The position numbers and the translations under genes were made by a program. The notes under the pieces are model-generated. The model made no database searches, was not told the origin of the DNA, and worked only from the letters and a program-made list of their open reading frames with translations. Positions 9,511 to 23,600 of a stretch of DNA of 64,000 nucleotides are shown piece after piece. The number at the start of each line of letters is the position of its first letter. Position 1 is the stretch's first letter. The stretch spans positions 930,001 to 994,000 of the forward strand of contig JAGGNK010000003.1 of assembly GCA_017590115.1 (NCBI GenBank). The letters are read 5' to 3'. The DNA is from Montifringilla adamsi (lineage: Eukaryota; Chordata; Aves; Passeriformes; Passeridae).

Positions 9511-12500
9511 GCAAGTAAATGTACTCAGGCTGCTAACCTGGCCATAATTCCCTGATACAGAAAGTGGAATAGGTATTTAGGGACATTTGGGGCTGGTGCA
9601 GGCCAATAGAGAGATTAAAGTGTGTGGTAAATTAGAGAAACTGGGTAGCTTTTGGCTGACCTTATACAAATAAATATGAGTAATGTGGTAGTTCACAGTT
9701 GCTCTAATATATGCACTGAAGTGCCAAACATACAGAAGCATTCTTATACCAGTCTGCACATAGTAACTTCTGGTTTTCATAGTACACAATGTCAACAAAA
9801 TGCAAAGTGTTCTTATCCAAACTGCTTATTAAAAAACTGAATATGAAAGGAAAAATATAATTCTTTCTACATGTTCTTACCTCTTTAGAGAACTTAAAAC
9901 CATGTAATAAAAATTACTGCGTCCTCATTATCTATTACTTCACTGTTTAGTCTATGACTTGAATCCCTGACAGATTCCACACGACTAACCTGACTACTCT
10001 TGTATTTGTTATGTGCAGTCCTAACAGCAGTCAGCTGGTACTGTACCACCTACAGCATAATACATACATCCTATCTGTATCTCATGTCATTTAGCTGTGT
10101 AACGTGGAGAACACCACAGGCACATGATATTGTAGATGTGATTAATTCTGGTAGCCTGTCTTAATCTCAGATCTGTTCATTTAAAGATTCTATTTTGTTT
10201 CATTTACTTGGATCCTTGAAGATCTAAGTTGTGCAAGATGAGATATTTTTAATTTCTCTGGACCCAGGGTTTTACTTATGCCTTGCAGAAATAAAGGGAA
10301 AGGTACCTTGAAATTAGTGTTGGTGGTGTGTTGGCATACAAGGAGTGGTGGAGTTGTGAAGAGCATAATGTGATGGTTCTGTTATGCATTTTTAGGGCAG
10401 GTCATCAAAGAGCATTTATGGAAATTAAGTCCCAAATTTTGATGAGGTGTGTACGCAGTTTTTTGATGGCATCTGTCACTTCCATTGATGCATGTGTGTA
10501 CATACACAAAAACACACATCCACATTAAGAAGTGGACCCTTTGCACTTAGAGACCACTTCTTGTTTCATCCTTGCTGATGTTTGAAATCTTAATAATTGT
10601 ATTTTGGTAGATAGTTTTCTGAGATTCTCAAAACTTGTTCAGTGAGCAGATGAATATTATTATGTACATTTAAAAGGTAATGAAGGCTTGGAAGAGTCAG
10701 GTAAGCCTTCCAGTGTCCTCCAGAATGTGTGAAATTCCTTGGAGTACATGATTCCTCAGCTGTTCCACAGGTGCTCATGCAGATCAGTTACGGCGGATAA
10801 CACGTGTTGCTACATCTCATTTGTCTTGTAGCCGTCCTTTATTTTTCCACAGTTGCTTGTTAAATTTATTTTCATCCTTACACACTTAGCTCATTGTAAA
10901 GCTGCTTGCATTGTGCTGGTGAAATCAGTCCTGACAAGGGCAATAATCCATATCCCTGAATACCTCTTATCCTAATAGTATACCACACACATAATTATTT
11001 TATAATCTTAGGTGTATGCTACAATGATTTCCAGAACTGATCTGTGTATCAGAGCTTGGGGTAGCTCATTTTCAAATGCATCATAATATGTTCCTTTATA
11101 TTTACATTTAAAGAAAGTTTGCCTGGAAAACTGATTAAACACTGATTAAAGCTGTATTCTGCTGCTTTGTGGTGTATTTCAATACAATATTTTTGATGGT
11201 AAAATGTAAATAAAAAACCAAATTGGTTCATTCATCATATTTTTAAAGCAGTTAATGAATGACCTCCCTTTTAAGAAAAACAAGCAAAATAATATTTATG
11301 AATTTGAGAAAATATTTAATGAACTCCCTGGTTAAAATGTTATTAATTTAGAGGTCATCACTATGTGTTCTAAATTAACTGAGACAACTCTGCTTGAAAA
11401 CCGTTCCCTCTCTTCTCTCTCTTCTGTCCTAAACTACAAAAATAATTGATCCTAGTAATATATGAGGGAGCAAAGATCTTTGCTGGTCAGGAATGCTGCC
11501 TGCACAGTCAAGTGTAAGAACTCCAAGTAGAGGAGTAGCTATTCATAATCTTCCCTACCTAATAATTTGTCTCGTGTCAGTTCAAAACAGCAAAGTTCCC
11601 AAAGATCAAACACTCTTTTTCCTTAAACAGCTCCTATTGTAAATATTCTAGGTACTATTTATTTTGCTTTTCTTTCTGTTCTGAAATACATATTTACTAT
11701 GCCAATAATGTTTGAATTTTACTGTTTGAAGAACAACTTACTTCTTGTCTGTAAAGTAAGATTATTTTAAGTAATAATGTGTAATTCTTTGATACAGGAA
11801 GAAACTTTGGTACTTTGGAAACTGGAAGAAATTCAGTTGTGTAAAAATAAGAAAATAAATCCCCAACCCCAGAATTTATAAAAGCTCAAGAATTTAACCT
11901 GAACATAACAGCAGAGGCCAATCTAATTTGCCCTTTAGGTGAACTTTTAAAACTTGTAATGTTTATGTGGTTTGGTAATATGACCTCATGTGTTAGATTT
12001 ATGCTTCATTATTATTCACAGATGGCAAAAAATATATATGCTCTCCCTGTGCATACCAATTACTGCTATCATATTTCTTTCTTTATGAATTTAATATTCT
12101 TATTCTATGGAAAAGGGAAGATGTGATTATCACCTTTCAAACCACAGGTTAAAAAATTGTACAAGTATCAAAGTATCAAAGATCCATTTCAGGCCCATTA
12201 ATGTGATGTCACATCTTTACTAAGTTACCTACACTTGAGGTAACTTCTCCACTCAGCACAGCTTGAGCCTGCCCTGCTGGAAGTTTCAGGACTAGCTAAA
12301 GGTTATGCTGGGCTGAGAGAAGCATCCACAAAGAGACACATGAGAAGCTGCGCAATAGGACTGCAGTGAAGAAAGCCCATGTGTGTCACTAACCCAGTTT
12401 AGTCAGTGGTGAAGGTTGTGGGAGGAAACTATCAGTGTCCAGAGTGGCCAAACCCAGATTGCGAGAATGACATTGTGTTTGGCATTTAACTGACGAAGTG

Positions 12501-12769
12501 AAGTATCACAATATAATTCTAATTACACTTTCTAGATTCCCCCCTTTACAGTATTCTTTTCTTGCCACCAATGCAAGTAGTATAAAACGCCTACACATTT
12601 CTGTTTATCAGCCTTCTTTTCTGTGTTCAAAAGATTAATCTCTTCAAGCTCTGGAGTTTGACAATGTTATTTAATATCAGTTTCTACTGAGTCTGGCAAT
12701 GTGAGCAATTCAAGGTCATGTTTTGTAACACAGGATTCATACTTCTGGAAGAAAACTAAAGGGAAAAAC
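9511..12769. other. AT-rich non-coding stretch
   Basis: No viral or host coding similarity was seen beyond the ERV breakpoint. Open frames are under about 80 codons and have no recognisable domains. I see no structured repeat here. Confidence 0.6.
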
Positions 12770-12893
12770 CCAAACAAACAAAGCAATCACCAAACAAACA
12801 AAAAAAAAAAAAACCCAAAAAACCAAACCAACAAAAAAACCCACAAAAACCAAACCAAAACAAACCAAAAAACAAACAAACAAAAAAGAATAG
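12770..12893. repeat. A-rich (CAAA/CCAAA)n simple repeat
   Basis: The plus strand is almost only A with C, in CAAA, CCAAAA and ACCAAACC units over about 120 bases. An open frame of Lys, Asn, Gln and Thr crossing it is compositional. Confidence 0.85.
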
Positions 12894-15800
12894 GGTAATA
12901 TTTTCTTAAATTACGTTAAAAAATTATGTAAGACAATGGGAATAAAACTCCTGGAGGGAAACATACATGCCTCTACATTCAAATTATATTCTTCTCAGTA
13001 AATTCTGTGAAATAAAATCTGTAGTACTTAAATCATCCTTGAAAACTGGACAAGATTATTATGAATTTAAGATTACTTACAACATTTTTCAGTACTATTT
13101 TCAAAGAACTGAATTTCAATTTCAGTTGGCTGTTTTACATTAGGGTGGCTTGACTCAAGAAAAAAAACCAACCTTCTCCTTGAATTGGAGCCTGACATAC
13201 CTTGTAAACAAATACCAACATTGTGATGACTTTGGAGGACCCTTTAGACCACTGTGCCTTTTCAGAACAAAAAGGAGACACATGTTTGTCTTTCTTAGAC
13301 TTTCTCAAAAGGCAGCCACCTGTCTAGATTCATATACTTTGAGTTGGACCACAGGAAAACAAATTATCAACTGCAAGTATTGGAAGTAAAATATAATTGT
13401 GAGAGGACTGTCATTATGAAAAGACAGTCTCACAATATATAAATATACGGCATGTAAAAGAATGTGGCTTTGAAAATAAGCAAAATTTGCCATTTTCCTG
13501 GTAACTTTTGCATCTAAAAATGCAGAAATTGAAATATAAGCATATGTCACAGATGTCTTTCTTAACAAAACAGGAAAAGAAACACACAAAATATGATTTC
13601 AGGGGAATTGAAGCCATTTCTTCAAATGTTTCTTAATGCATTTATTTACATTGTCTTATACTATATATAATAGACTGTTTCTTTTTCTTTTATGTTCATC
13701 ACAGACATCATTTCTGTAAAGTACTGTGCATGTATGATTTTAGGAAAATGGCAGTTTTCAATCTATAATTTTATTATTATACAACAATATTATACTAAAA
13801 CTATTATACTGTCATTATTTTGCTACGTGTCTATATATTAACCTATGCTTTGTACATAGCATTATATGATATGACTATTTCTTTATAAGTAAATAAATAT
13901 AATTTAATTTTTCACATGATGTTATTCTGGTCTTCAACTCACTTTTCTGTACTTTTCTTTTAAAATTCTACCCAATGAAAGTCTTTTGTTAAAAAAATAT
14001 ATACATTAGTGGAATGATAACATTCACGGTTTAAGCTTCAAATCCATGTTTGTTCTGTACAAAGTAAATACATTATCAGAATAAATATTTGCCTATAAAC
14101 TATATAAAGTTAGACAAAATTTCTAATTGCTTGGCCAGTTGCAGTTGATCTAGTTTACCTGAAATTTGTGCAAGAAAATCTTATAGGGTAACTGAGTTTT
14201 TCACACATATAAGATTAAAACGCAACACATATTTTAAATAATAACCAGCATATTTCTTGCTGCAATCATTTTTCATTGGATTAAGAACATATGACAGAAT
14301 ACTTTCAGAGGAATGGGACAAGATGGGATTTACCTGAACTGGCAAGAACAAAAGGGTTTAATGAAGTCTGGAAAATGCACTAAAGGTCACATAAGAAGAA
14401 CATTGCCTCAATATTGAAAGTCATTTGTAATTAGAAGTAGAAGTAATTGGATTCTTGTGATAACTTCTTTCCTTTCTATCTGACACACATGGACATTACC
14501 TATGACCCTTGATTAAATATTAATAAAATGCAGATTTAAAATATTAAAACTTTACATTCATGTTAATAAGTACTGTCAATCTGTTGAGACTCAACATATG
14601 GCTAATTTAAGAGTTAAGATCAGATGTTCATAATTCTCTAGATTACCAATGACTTTTTTTTTTTTTTTTGACCTTCAGCATTTCACTGTGGAATTAAGAA
14701 AAAATAAGTCAGTATTTTTCTAAGGTACCTGGGAAGAGGAATCATATTTTCAGTGTGATCTGAGATCAATAATGTTAATAATTACTATAGACAGGAAAAA
14801 GATTTTCATTACAATAAATTCCAGCCTGTGAGGTAAGAAGGTGTCATTAATTAGGGGAAACAAGGACTGTGATACTGGCAAATCCTTATATTAATGTGTA
14901 TACCTGTATCATTCAAATTACAGTAAAACAGAACCACTGGAATTTATTTTCAGATATTTGTGAAGGCTTTATGTTGCTTTGTGTTTGGATTGGTGTTTTT
15001 ATTAATCTTGATAAAGAATATTTATATATCTATAAAAATATATTTCAGCATGACACTTCAGATAAGTGTGAATAGTAATAAATATTTTGAGTGATAGTAT
15101 GAAAATCTGCATTTCTGTAATTTCAGAAACTTTCCTCAATGCTTTTCAGAAGTTTAAGTTCTTGATCACTAAGAGACTCTTCAGGGTTATAGGATGTTTC
15201 TAACATCACTATTTGAACTTGAAACATTAATGCTAAAGATTTAATATAAAGAGTCACTTATGTTCTCACAAGTGGGAAACAACTAGCAACAACTGCAATC
15301 ATGGAAGAAATCAGGCTTGTGGAAATTACAGCAAAAATTTAGTTTTGTTTAAGTACAAAACCAGATGTTGTGAAACTTGGGTCTGCTTTCTCTATTTTCT
15401 TCCATCTAAAAGGGTAGATCCAGCTTTACAAAAGCATCTGTGTTTCTCTTCTTTAATTCCCCATCTTGTTTTTCATAATAGGATCTGACTGCCTGGGTTA
15501 TGACTGGTTCTAAGCCTCTCTGTTGTCTCTCAACTCTGGACCATCTGCTAACCTGGAGATAGAGAGGGACTGTGGGAGACAGAACACAACAGACCTACAC
15601 AGAAAACATGTAGCTATATAACAGGGTGAGGTGAGATAGTAAGCTTTTATCTCCACAGCTGTTATTCTCGCTTCTCATATAGGAAAAATGAGAAAAGAGG
15701 AAGCCAGTGTTCATTAAAAATATTGTTTCAACTTTAAGCTTTCAAAAGGAACACATTCTAGGGTGAAAGAATTATACCACGCCGTTTGGGTTTTTTTTAA

Positions 15801-18800
15801 CACTGAAGGATTTTATGTAAACGTCTTTACTCCAGATTCAGTCTGAAATATTTCAATAGCTGCTTTCCAAACTTTTCTACTTAGAAAATTGCAAGAGACT
15901 TTTAAAGATGACTGAAGTCAATGAAGATGACTGAAGTCAATTACTTCATCAACAATTACAATTTTATAAGTTTCTTTTATAAATGTTTCTAAGGATCTTT
16001 TTATAAGATCATTTTTCACTTTTGTAAGGAACTTGAAAAAACATTTTGATCAGTTCCCTGTGTGCTGTTTGCTTAATATTAAGCAATACATCAGTACTAG
16101 AATTAGACTTAATCTTCTCAATCTTAATCTTCTTTGTTCTGCCCTTTAATGCCCAGTTGTCTCTGTATCAACTCTATTAAAAGCATTTAAATCAACAGTG
16201 TAATACATTTTTGACAAGGGAGTTTTAGCATTAAGGGAATACTAGTTAAAAAGCATAATCTGAAGTATTCTGATATACAGACTTGAGTTTATTCTAAAAT
16301 ATTGTATATGCAGCACAATGTCCTCCCAGTAATCAGTGTTGCCAGTTTTCAAATGGTGCCATATAGGTGAAACTCATGTGAATAAATCCTTTGAACTTTG
16401 GGCTACTGGCTGCCAATAGTCTTTCTTCTACAGTTTCTATGGAGATTGCAGTTAGTTCAGCAACAACATTAAGCGAATTTTCTACATCTGCTATGTCCAA
16501 CAATTGCAACCTCAGGGACTAAACTAGTTTCTCAAAATAGCCATAGAGACATACCCAATATTTTGGGAGTAGGTTGTTAGCCCTGAGTTAAGACCAAAGT
16601 GGAGAATTTCTGTGATGAGGGAAAGTAGGATGACCTGTGATGAGGAGAGCTCAGGAGCTGAGTTTTATATTTAACATGCACATTACTAAACAATCTAAAG
16701 CAATCATAGTGTGAATTATTTTCCTTGCTTTCACTGCAAAATGAACTCATAGCCCATGTAATTTCAATTCATTTTTCTATAAATGTAAAATACATGGCAT
16801 CTTTTTAATCAGAAATATAATGATTGTTCTTTGACCTGCAAAAGTCAGGAGACCAGGTAATTGTCTTTCTCATCTCTACCAGATCTTGGGGCTCCCAGAC
16901 CTGAATCCTCAAATTATACCCACTGCTTTTATCAAACTAGACTGCTTTGAAGCGAGGAATTTTGTTGTTACATTCTTTTCAGTTCAGTTCAGAACTGTCC
17001 AGCATTATAGTACAATTTTGCTACATCTACTGCCTGGCTCTTTATCAAAACCACATGTTTCTAAGGTCACTGCTATGTTGATACACAGGAAAGATTTTAA
17101 AACTGAGCCTTTGGCTTACCTGCAGATTCAGAGAGGGTTGGATTAATAAAGAGGGGAGTGTAGAGCTTCAGGCAATGTTTCCTTTTACGTTCCCCTGCAC
17201 TGATAGGAAAATTTGTCTGTGTTCACTTCTAAGGAAAGATTGGGGAAAATTTTACCCAAATTACAGGATACATGTTGGGGCTTTTGATGATAAACCTGCT
17301 GGATGTGTAAGTTGCCTACACTTCCTTTCTGCTATATTAATAATGTTGCACTAGCTTTGAAACTTTCTCCTGAAAAAGATAATAAGCTTAAGGAGTTTAT
17401 TAGAGAATGACATTTACTGGTTCATCTGAAGGAAAACAGGAAGATATTGAATTAATCTGAGGGAAATTCAGAAAATCTTCAACCAATGCAGATCAAATAC
17501 GAGAGTCTCTCATTTCATATGTTCTGTCTTTAATTCCTGAATGAATCTCTCCCTCTTTTAAAGACATAAATGTGTATAACAATTTTTTTTATTCTTACAA
17601 ATAACCAGCATAAATGCAATCATCAGAACTACAAGTAAATAAATTTACTGATAACTATTTTATGTACCTTTAAAATTGATATGGTAATCCAAACATTTAA
17701 ATCTAATTTCTATTCCAGCTAATCAAGAGCAGTAATTAAACACCAGGTTCCTTAAATCATATTCTATCACAGCCTTCATATTTCCCATCACACTACATAT
17801 GGTCCAATTGTTTACAGATGACAAAAAAAAAAATCCCTGCTCAGATGTTAAATCAAGATGTTTTCTTCACCTTCAAGTGGTAGGCTGGCAGCCAACTTTT
17901 ACTATTAGCTATTCTGAGTTTTAAATAAATAAATAAATAAATAAAAATAGAGCAAATCAACACCAAAAGGAATAGAAAAGAAAGGAAGAAGTTTGGACAT
18001 TAGGCCCCTGAATATCAGGGCCTGCCAGAATGAAGCAACTTCTAAAGTGTGTATTCAACCCTGTGTCAGAATAATTTCTTGGGAAGTTTATCTTTTTTGT
18101 GCACATTAGATACAAGGCTAAAAAAATCAAGAGGGAAATGTTTTACAGTCATAAATAGGTAACATGACTTCAAAGCGCAGGCAGAGTTTTCCCGTTGGTA
18201 CTTTGGCAGCCTGAATTTCATAGTCTTAAATAGCAGAAGATTAAAGTATATCGGGGCTTGACTCTGCCATAGTGCCACTGCAAATTTAGAGTAATTCCTT
18301 TGTATGCTTGTCTGAAACAATTACAAGTATAGAAAAGAAACAGGGTCAAATGAAGAACTTTTACAGTGCAAATATTACTGACACTTTTATGAAGTTCTAG
18401 TTTGGAAAAAGAAGTGGGGTCACAAGTTCTCAGGCCATGGAGGATAGGAGCATGTGCTGAAATCTTTAACCTCCAAATCCATCAGAAGACAATGTGTTGT
18501 AAGTGTGCTGTGTCCAGCTTTTTTCAATATATTCCCACAAGGGAGTGAAAAATAAAGAGTGAATTGGGGTCCCAAAGACAGGAACATGGTCTGTTCAAAA
18601 CTCATCTGCATTTTTACTTTGTTTTGTATCACAAGAACAGCAGGATTAACATGCTCTGTTGATTCTATCTTTTAACTTATCCAGATGTTTGAAGCTGTCT
18701 GATGCAAATATTTGAGCAATTTGTTTTTGATTGTCTGGAAGAAGTTGGCATGTATAAATTTAAAGCTAAAACGGTACAAAAAGTATAATTGGAACAGAGG

Positions 18801-20270
18801 ATTTTGATTGTGCCAAAGGGCTCTGCTGAGGCAGTGGAAATACCCTGCCCCATGGGCTTCTGAAGCTGATTTCTCCATGACTGTGACTGTGGCAGTGACT
18901 TAAAATGTACTTTCAAAATAATAAATTAAAATAATGAAATTGTTATATTATGCTTTTTTGTTCATTTGGTGGTGAAACATATCCCTTTATCTAACAACCT
19001 AGAACACAGCAAAACTGGCTTTTTAAATTTTCTTTTTGAAAAGCCTTTCTTCTGAGGCACACAAAATAAAAAATAACTAAATTAACTACACAAAAAACCC
19101 TGCCTTTCTACCCCAGCTTTGTTGTGCTAGTTTGCTGTCTAAGCCTTGAGCCAAGTTGCACATATTTCTCAGTGTTGTTTTCACTCAGAAACATATAATT
19201 CCAGTTCATAGGCAGACTATGAATGCCCAATAATTGTTTATTTGTGTAACTGTTCCCATGATCCTGAGCACCTCATAGGTCAATTTTTTAAGGCAACAGT
19301 AGGAGTATCTTTCCACTTGCAGACCCAGTTTCTGGGGATGGTTGCTGCTGGGTGAGAAAATTCTAGAAGGTTAATGGATTTTAGCAAGCCTGTGGTGACA
19401 GGCTCAAACTTATGTGCTTGAGTCTGCCTTGCAAAATATTGGTGACTCATATTTTCTGACACACACAAAGATAAATTGGATACTATTACTTGAAAAATAG
19501 CAACAAGTGTCTATATTCATTTCACTTGAAATATTCAGCTGTTGTTTAAGGGAAGTCAGAATAAGAATGTCAAATTAGCAGTATCTACTACTTTATTGTG
19601 GACTGCTTTTTTGATAAATGAAAAAAGATATTAATTACAGCCTTGACAAATCCTCTTGCTCTGATTTCTATGGACACATCAAAGACATAACATGCATTTA
19701 AAAATGATACAACTATTGGTTTAAGGGCAGTATTTGCAAATTAGTTAGATATTTTCTGGCTTTAGAAACAGAAACAGTAGTGATATTTCAGAAGATGATT
19801 GTTGTTTTAATCTTTACAGTTAGGAACAGAAAGGCAACCTTTAAATATCAAGAAAACAAACACACTATGTAACAGAAATTTCAATGTTGTTTGAAATAAT
19901 GAAAGAAAATAAAGAAAATATAAATTTTATAATAAATAAATAAAAATATATAAGATATAATATATAAATATAAGCTATAAATAAATTTTATACTATTTCA
20001 TACAAGTCTTAAATCATAGCATTTTAATGAAGGCATGACAAAATAAAAAAAAACCTCTTTTTAATACTAGAAATATTTCATGTCTAGACATAAAGGATAC
20101 AGAGGAAAGTTGAATGATAAGACTTTATAGTAGTCCACAAATATGGCCATGCACAATCCTAAAACAGTGCTCACATAACAATGTGGTAAGATTGCTAATG
20201 AACAAATTCAAGACATCTGAATTCTAAAACACTGCATATCTACTTCTAGATCAGCAGATGAGACTTGTAT
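12894..20270. other. AT-rich non-coding stretch with minor simple repeats
   Basis: Holds a T run at 14,659-14,676, a 19-bp tandem duplication at 15,906-15,943 (GATGACTGAAGTCAAT-type unit, two copies), an (AAAT)n run at 17,922-17,946 and a TA-rich block at about 19,905-19,990. No supportable gene. Confidence 0.6.
17922..17946. repeat. (AAAT)n microsatellite
   Basis: About six tandem AAAT units followed by an A run. Confidence 0.85.
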
Positions 20271-20324
20271 TTGCAATTTACATATTAAGAATATTTACAT
20301 ATTCTTAATATGTAAAGATTGCAA
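20271..20324. repeat. Long hairpin (inverted repeat)
   Basis: Arms TTTACATATTAAGAATA at 20,277-20,293 and its exact complement at 20,300-20,316 flank a 6-base loop. After a 2-base bulge the stem extends by TTGCAA on both sides (20,271-20,276 and 20,319-20,324), giving 23 paired bases. It may be chance in AT-rich DNA, a cruciform-prone site or the remnant of a small inverted-repeat element. Confidence 0.8.
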
Positions 20325-20621
20325 TTAAGTATATGTCACAGTCAGTGACACAGGTAAACTGAATGAGAATTTAGATTCCTAGGTTCTCTCCTTGTCTCTG
20401 TCCCTCACACATGGTGTATCCTTGAAGCACAACTTAATGGCTTTGACTTTCAGATTATCTTTCCTGAGGTGACATGCACTTACTTAAACAAGTGAATATT
20501 TATTTGCTTCTTTTCCAACAGAAAGTCTTAAGTTCTTTTGTTTGATGTGTGTTGGTTCCAATTAAAAGTTTGTGAAATTTTTTGAGCTCGCCTAATGAAA
20601 TTTATAGATATTAAAGGACAG

Positions 20622-20655
20622 CTGAACTACTACCAAAGTAGTAGTAGTTCACCAG
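20622..20655. repeat. Short hairpin with GTA repeats
   Basis: GAACTACTAC is followed after a short loop by GTAGTAGTAGTTC, so about 10 bases pair. It sits 300 bases from the larger hairpin at 20,271. Confidence 0.7.
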
Positions 20656-23600
20656 TAGCCTGCAGAGAAAATATAATAGGAATAAACTATAATGCAAGGG
20701 AAAAATTCTGTTTTATCACTGGATTCTGTTTGAACAAATATTGTTATTATCCATATGGGTCTTCAAGTGCATACATGTAAGGACAGATTTACATGGGTGT
20801 TTTCCAAGAATGGTTAAATAGGCTCATTATGAAGGTGTTTAAATGGAGATTTGTCTTCTCAGGATGGAGAGGGAGATGGGAAAGACACAGCAATCACAAA
20901 AGTAGCTTTTTGTATATCAAGTGTTCTCTCCCTCCTGCACTAGCCACAATTCTTTCTGGCTGGTCAAGGTTTTGAGCTGGAAAGCCAGATTCTGATTTGA
21001 TTTTATGATACATTTCTCTAAGTTTATGAAATCATGAACAAAAAAAAGGTAAAATATATGCAAAAAAGTTTGTGGGATGGGAATGGAAAGGGAAATTTTG
21101 TACCTAACAGATTGCAAGGACTGAAATGAAAAACAAAACCCTGGTCATTGTTATGACACTTTGATAACAGAGACTTTTTAACATTCTGTACATCTAGAAG
21201 TCCAGCTTGTCTTACTGCATGATACTATTAAGTTTCTCTTTTGAAGCTTTGGAAGTTTTTAAAAGGAAACTAAACCTAAACTTAAAATGTAAGTTGCTGT
21301 ATGTGTTCAGGCATAATTTCATGGACACAGTCTATGTTTGTGAGCTCTCCAAAAGGAGTGCTTGGCATACCAAACTTTGAAAACCAGGAGATTAATTAAT
21401 CCTTAGTTGTTATTTATAGGGAAAGTCTACATAAACTATAGGACTGAAAAGGATTATAAAGCACAAAATAAGGGTTTGGGCCATAAAACTTTTAAAAACA
21501 GCAGATTAATTCTTCCTTAGATGTTATTTGTAAGGCACTTCTACAAAAGATACAGGATTGAGAAAACAGTTATATGACAATATATCTGCAAAGAGATAAT
21601 TTATATAATGTATATAATACCACATGTAGTACAAATAAAAGTGATACTTACGTTCTAATTTTTACTTACATTTTACACAAAATATGAACACATTGTTATC
21701 ACTTGGGGAGGAAGCATATTTGATTTTTAAAAAAGACTGTTTAAATCTGTTTATCCACCCTCTTCAGTTTGTAACAAATACTATGAGGAAATTCATTATG
21801 TTGGCCAAAAAGCCACAGCAACATGAATGGGACAGAAAGGGCTACCTGGGTTATTATGAATAAACTATTAATTAGCAAAATTAAGCCAAATGAACTGCAA
21901 ATGAAAAAACCAAGGACTGGATCTCAGTCTTTACTTCCCAGTAGCAACAGGTACCATAACATGAGAAAACAGTGTAGCCAAACCTTATGAAAATGCAGCT
22001 GAAGAAGAAGAAGGCACTGTAAAATGGAGCCAAACTATTTGGCCTGCATATAAAACATGTACTCTTCTTTTTTTTTTTTTTTTTTTTTTAATAATTTTAT
22101 AAAGTTTTGAAAATGCACTACATTCAGTTGACTTAGGGGGGGAAAAAAAGCCTCCTCTGTTCCTCCCTATGTTTAAGAAATACTAGATAAAACTAGCAGG
22201 CGATATCTCAAATCTTCTGCAACAACCTGATTCCTAGAGGTTGGATACCTAACTTGACCAAAAATCAGATTCAACACAGAGAGTTCAAATACTCTTTGGA
22301 ATAATCAAAACTGAAAATAAAAGACAGGTCTGAAGCTAGAGCTCTCCTTCACAGATAAAAATATCTAAGGTCTCAAGGAATATTTATTCCCAGTCTGGAA
22401 TACCATAATTTGTCTAAAATAAATATCTGCTTTGCCAGTTTTGCATCTCACATACCACTTGCATATCTACATTGAAAATTAGTATTCAAGTAGTTTCTAA
22501 ATCACTACAAATTTTTTTTCCAGATTTAAGTTCTTAGAGGAAGAATTCTCAAGTCTTGCCACCGTGTCCTAGAGTAGTGTCTGTGCCAGCACCCATGAAG
22601 AAATGCACAGGCAGCAATGGAAGAGAGTGAGGAGCAGGGAGCAGGGATCTGGCAAAACCTAAAACTTGGTATTGTCACCCAATATCTGGAGAGGTCATAG
22701 TGGAAAGACAGAATCTGAGTTTTCACTGTGGACTGGTAAGTGATATTTAAAGAGTAATTGTTGCCTTAAAAGTTGTATAGTATAAATTAGCCAATTTAGT
22801 TTCAAGATATGCATACCACTTCTACCGCTAGTTTTTATTGCCTTTACTAAAGGCATATGATACTGAAAATTTAAAAAGAAGAAACTTTTGTAGATCACCT
22901 ATTTCATCTTTCTGGAAATTGTGAATTGTTCCCTGCAGTACATTTTCGACTTCTTTGTCATTTTCCAAATTAAAAACAGAAGTAATATGTGTAAAAATAT
23001 TAAATTAACAGTTATTTGACAATAAAGTAAATTACATTTATATGTGAACTTCTCAATTAGCTCTGCAAAACTACCTTGGGACCACTATGCTCTTAAATTA
23101 GTAATGTATTTTTATGTTGCATTAAGGATATATACAAACATTGTGTTAAGGAAACAGAACTTTAATTTTCTTATTAAGTTCAGAAATTGTGGATTTTTTA
23201 AATATATATAAAAGGGTGTATGATGGCACTAGAAACCAGTTTTATTCATAAATTAAGTTTATAATGAAACTGAATATTTCGTCTATTCCCCGACAATGTG
23301 CAGCTACACTTTTCCTGGTAAATTCTTTGCAAATACACTAACATCTTCTTTTTTGACAAGAGAATTTCATTTGAATTTCATGAGTTCTGCACTCAAGTTT
23401 TTTTTATGGCAAACAGACATGAGACTTTTGGTTAAATGTAACACAGCCTTTTTGGTTATACACAATCTTTTTGGTTTTGTCCTTAATGCTATGAAATCCA
23501 CTCATGTATAAACAGCATGTAAAGTCCAAATCTATGCTCCAGTTGAGCAGTAAGAGTAATTAGCTGAGATGACCATTGGACAGTCTTGATCTTCTCCAGC

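Noticed and set aside
12701..12898. Lys/Asn/Thr-rich open frame
   Set aside because: It lies in a CAAA simple repeat.
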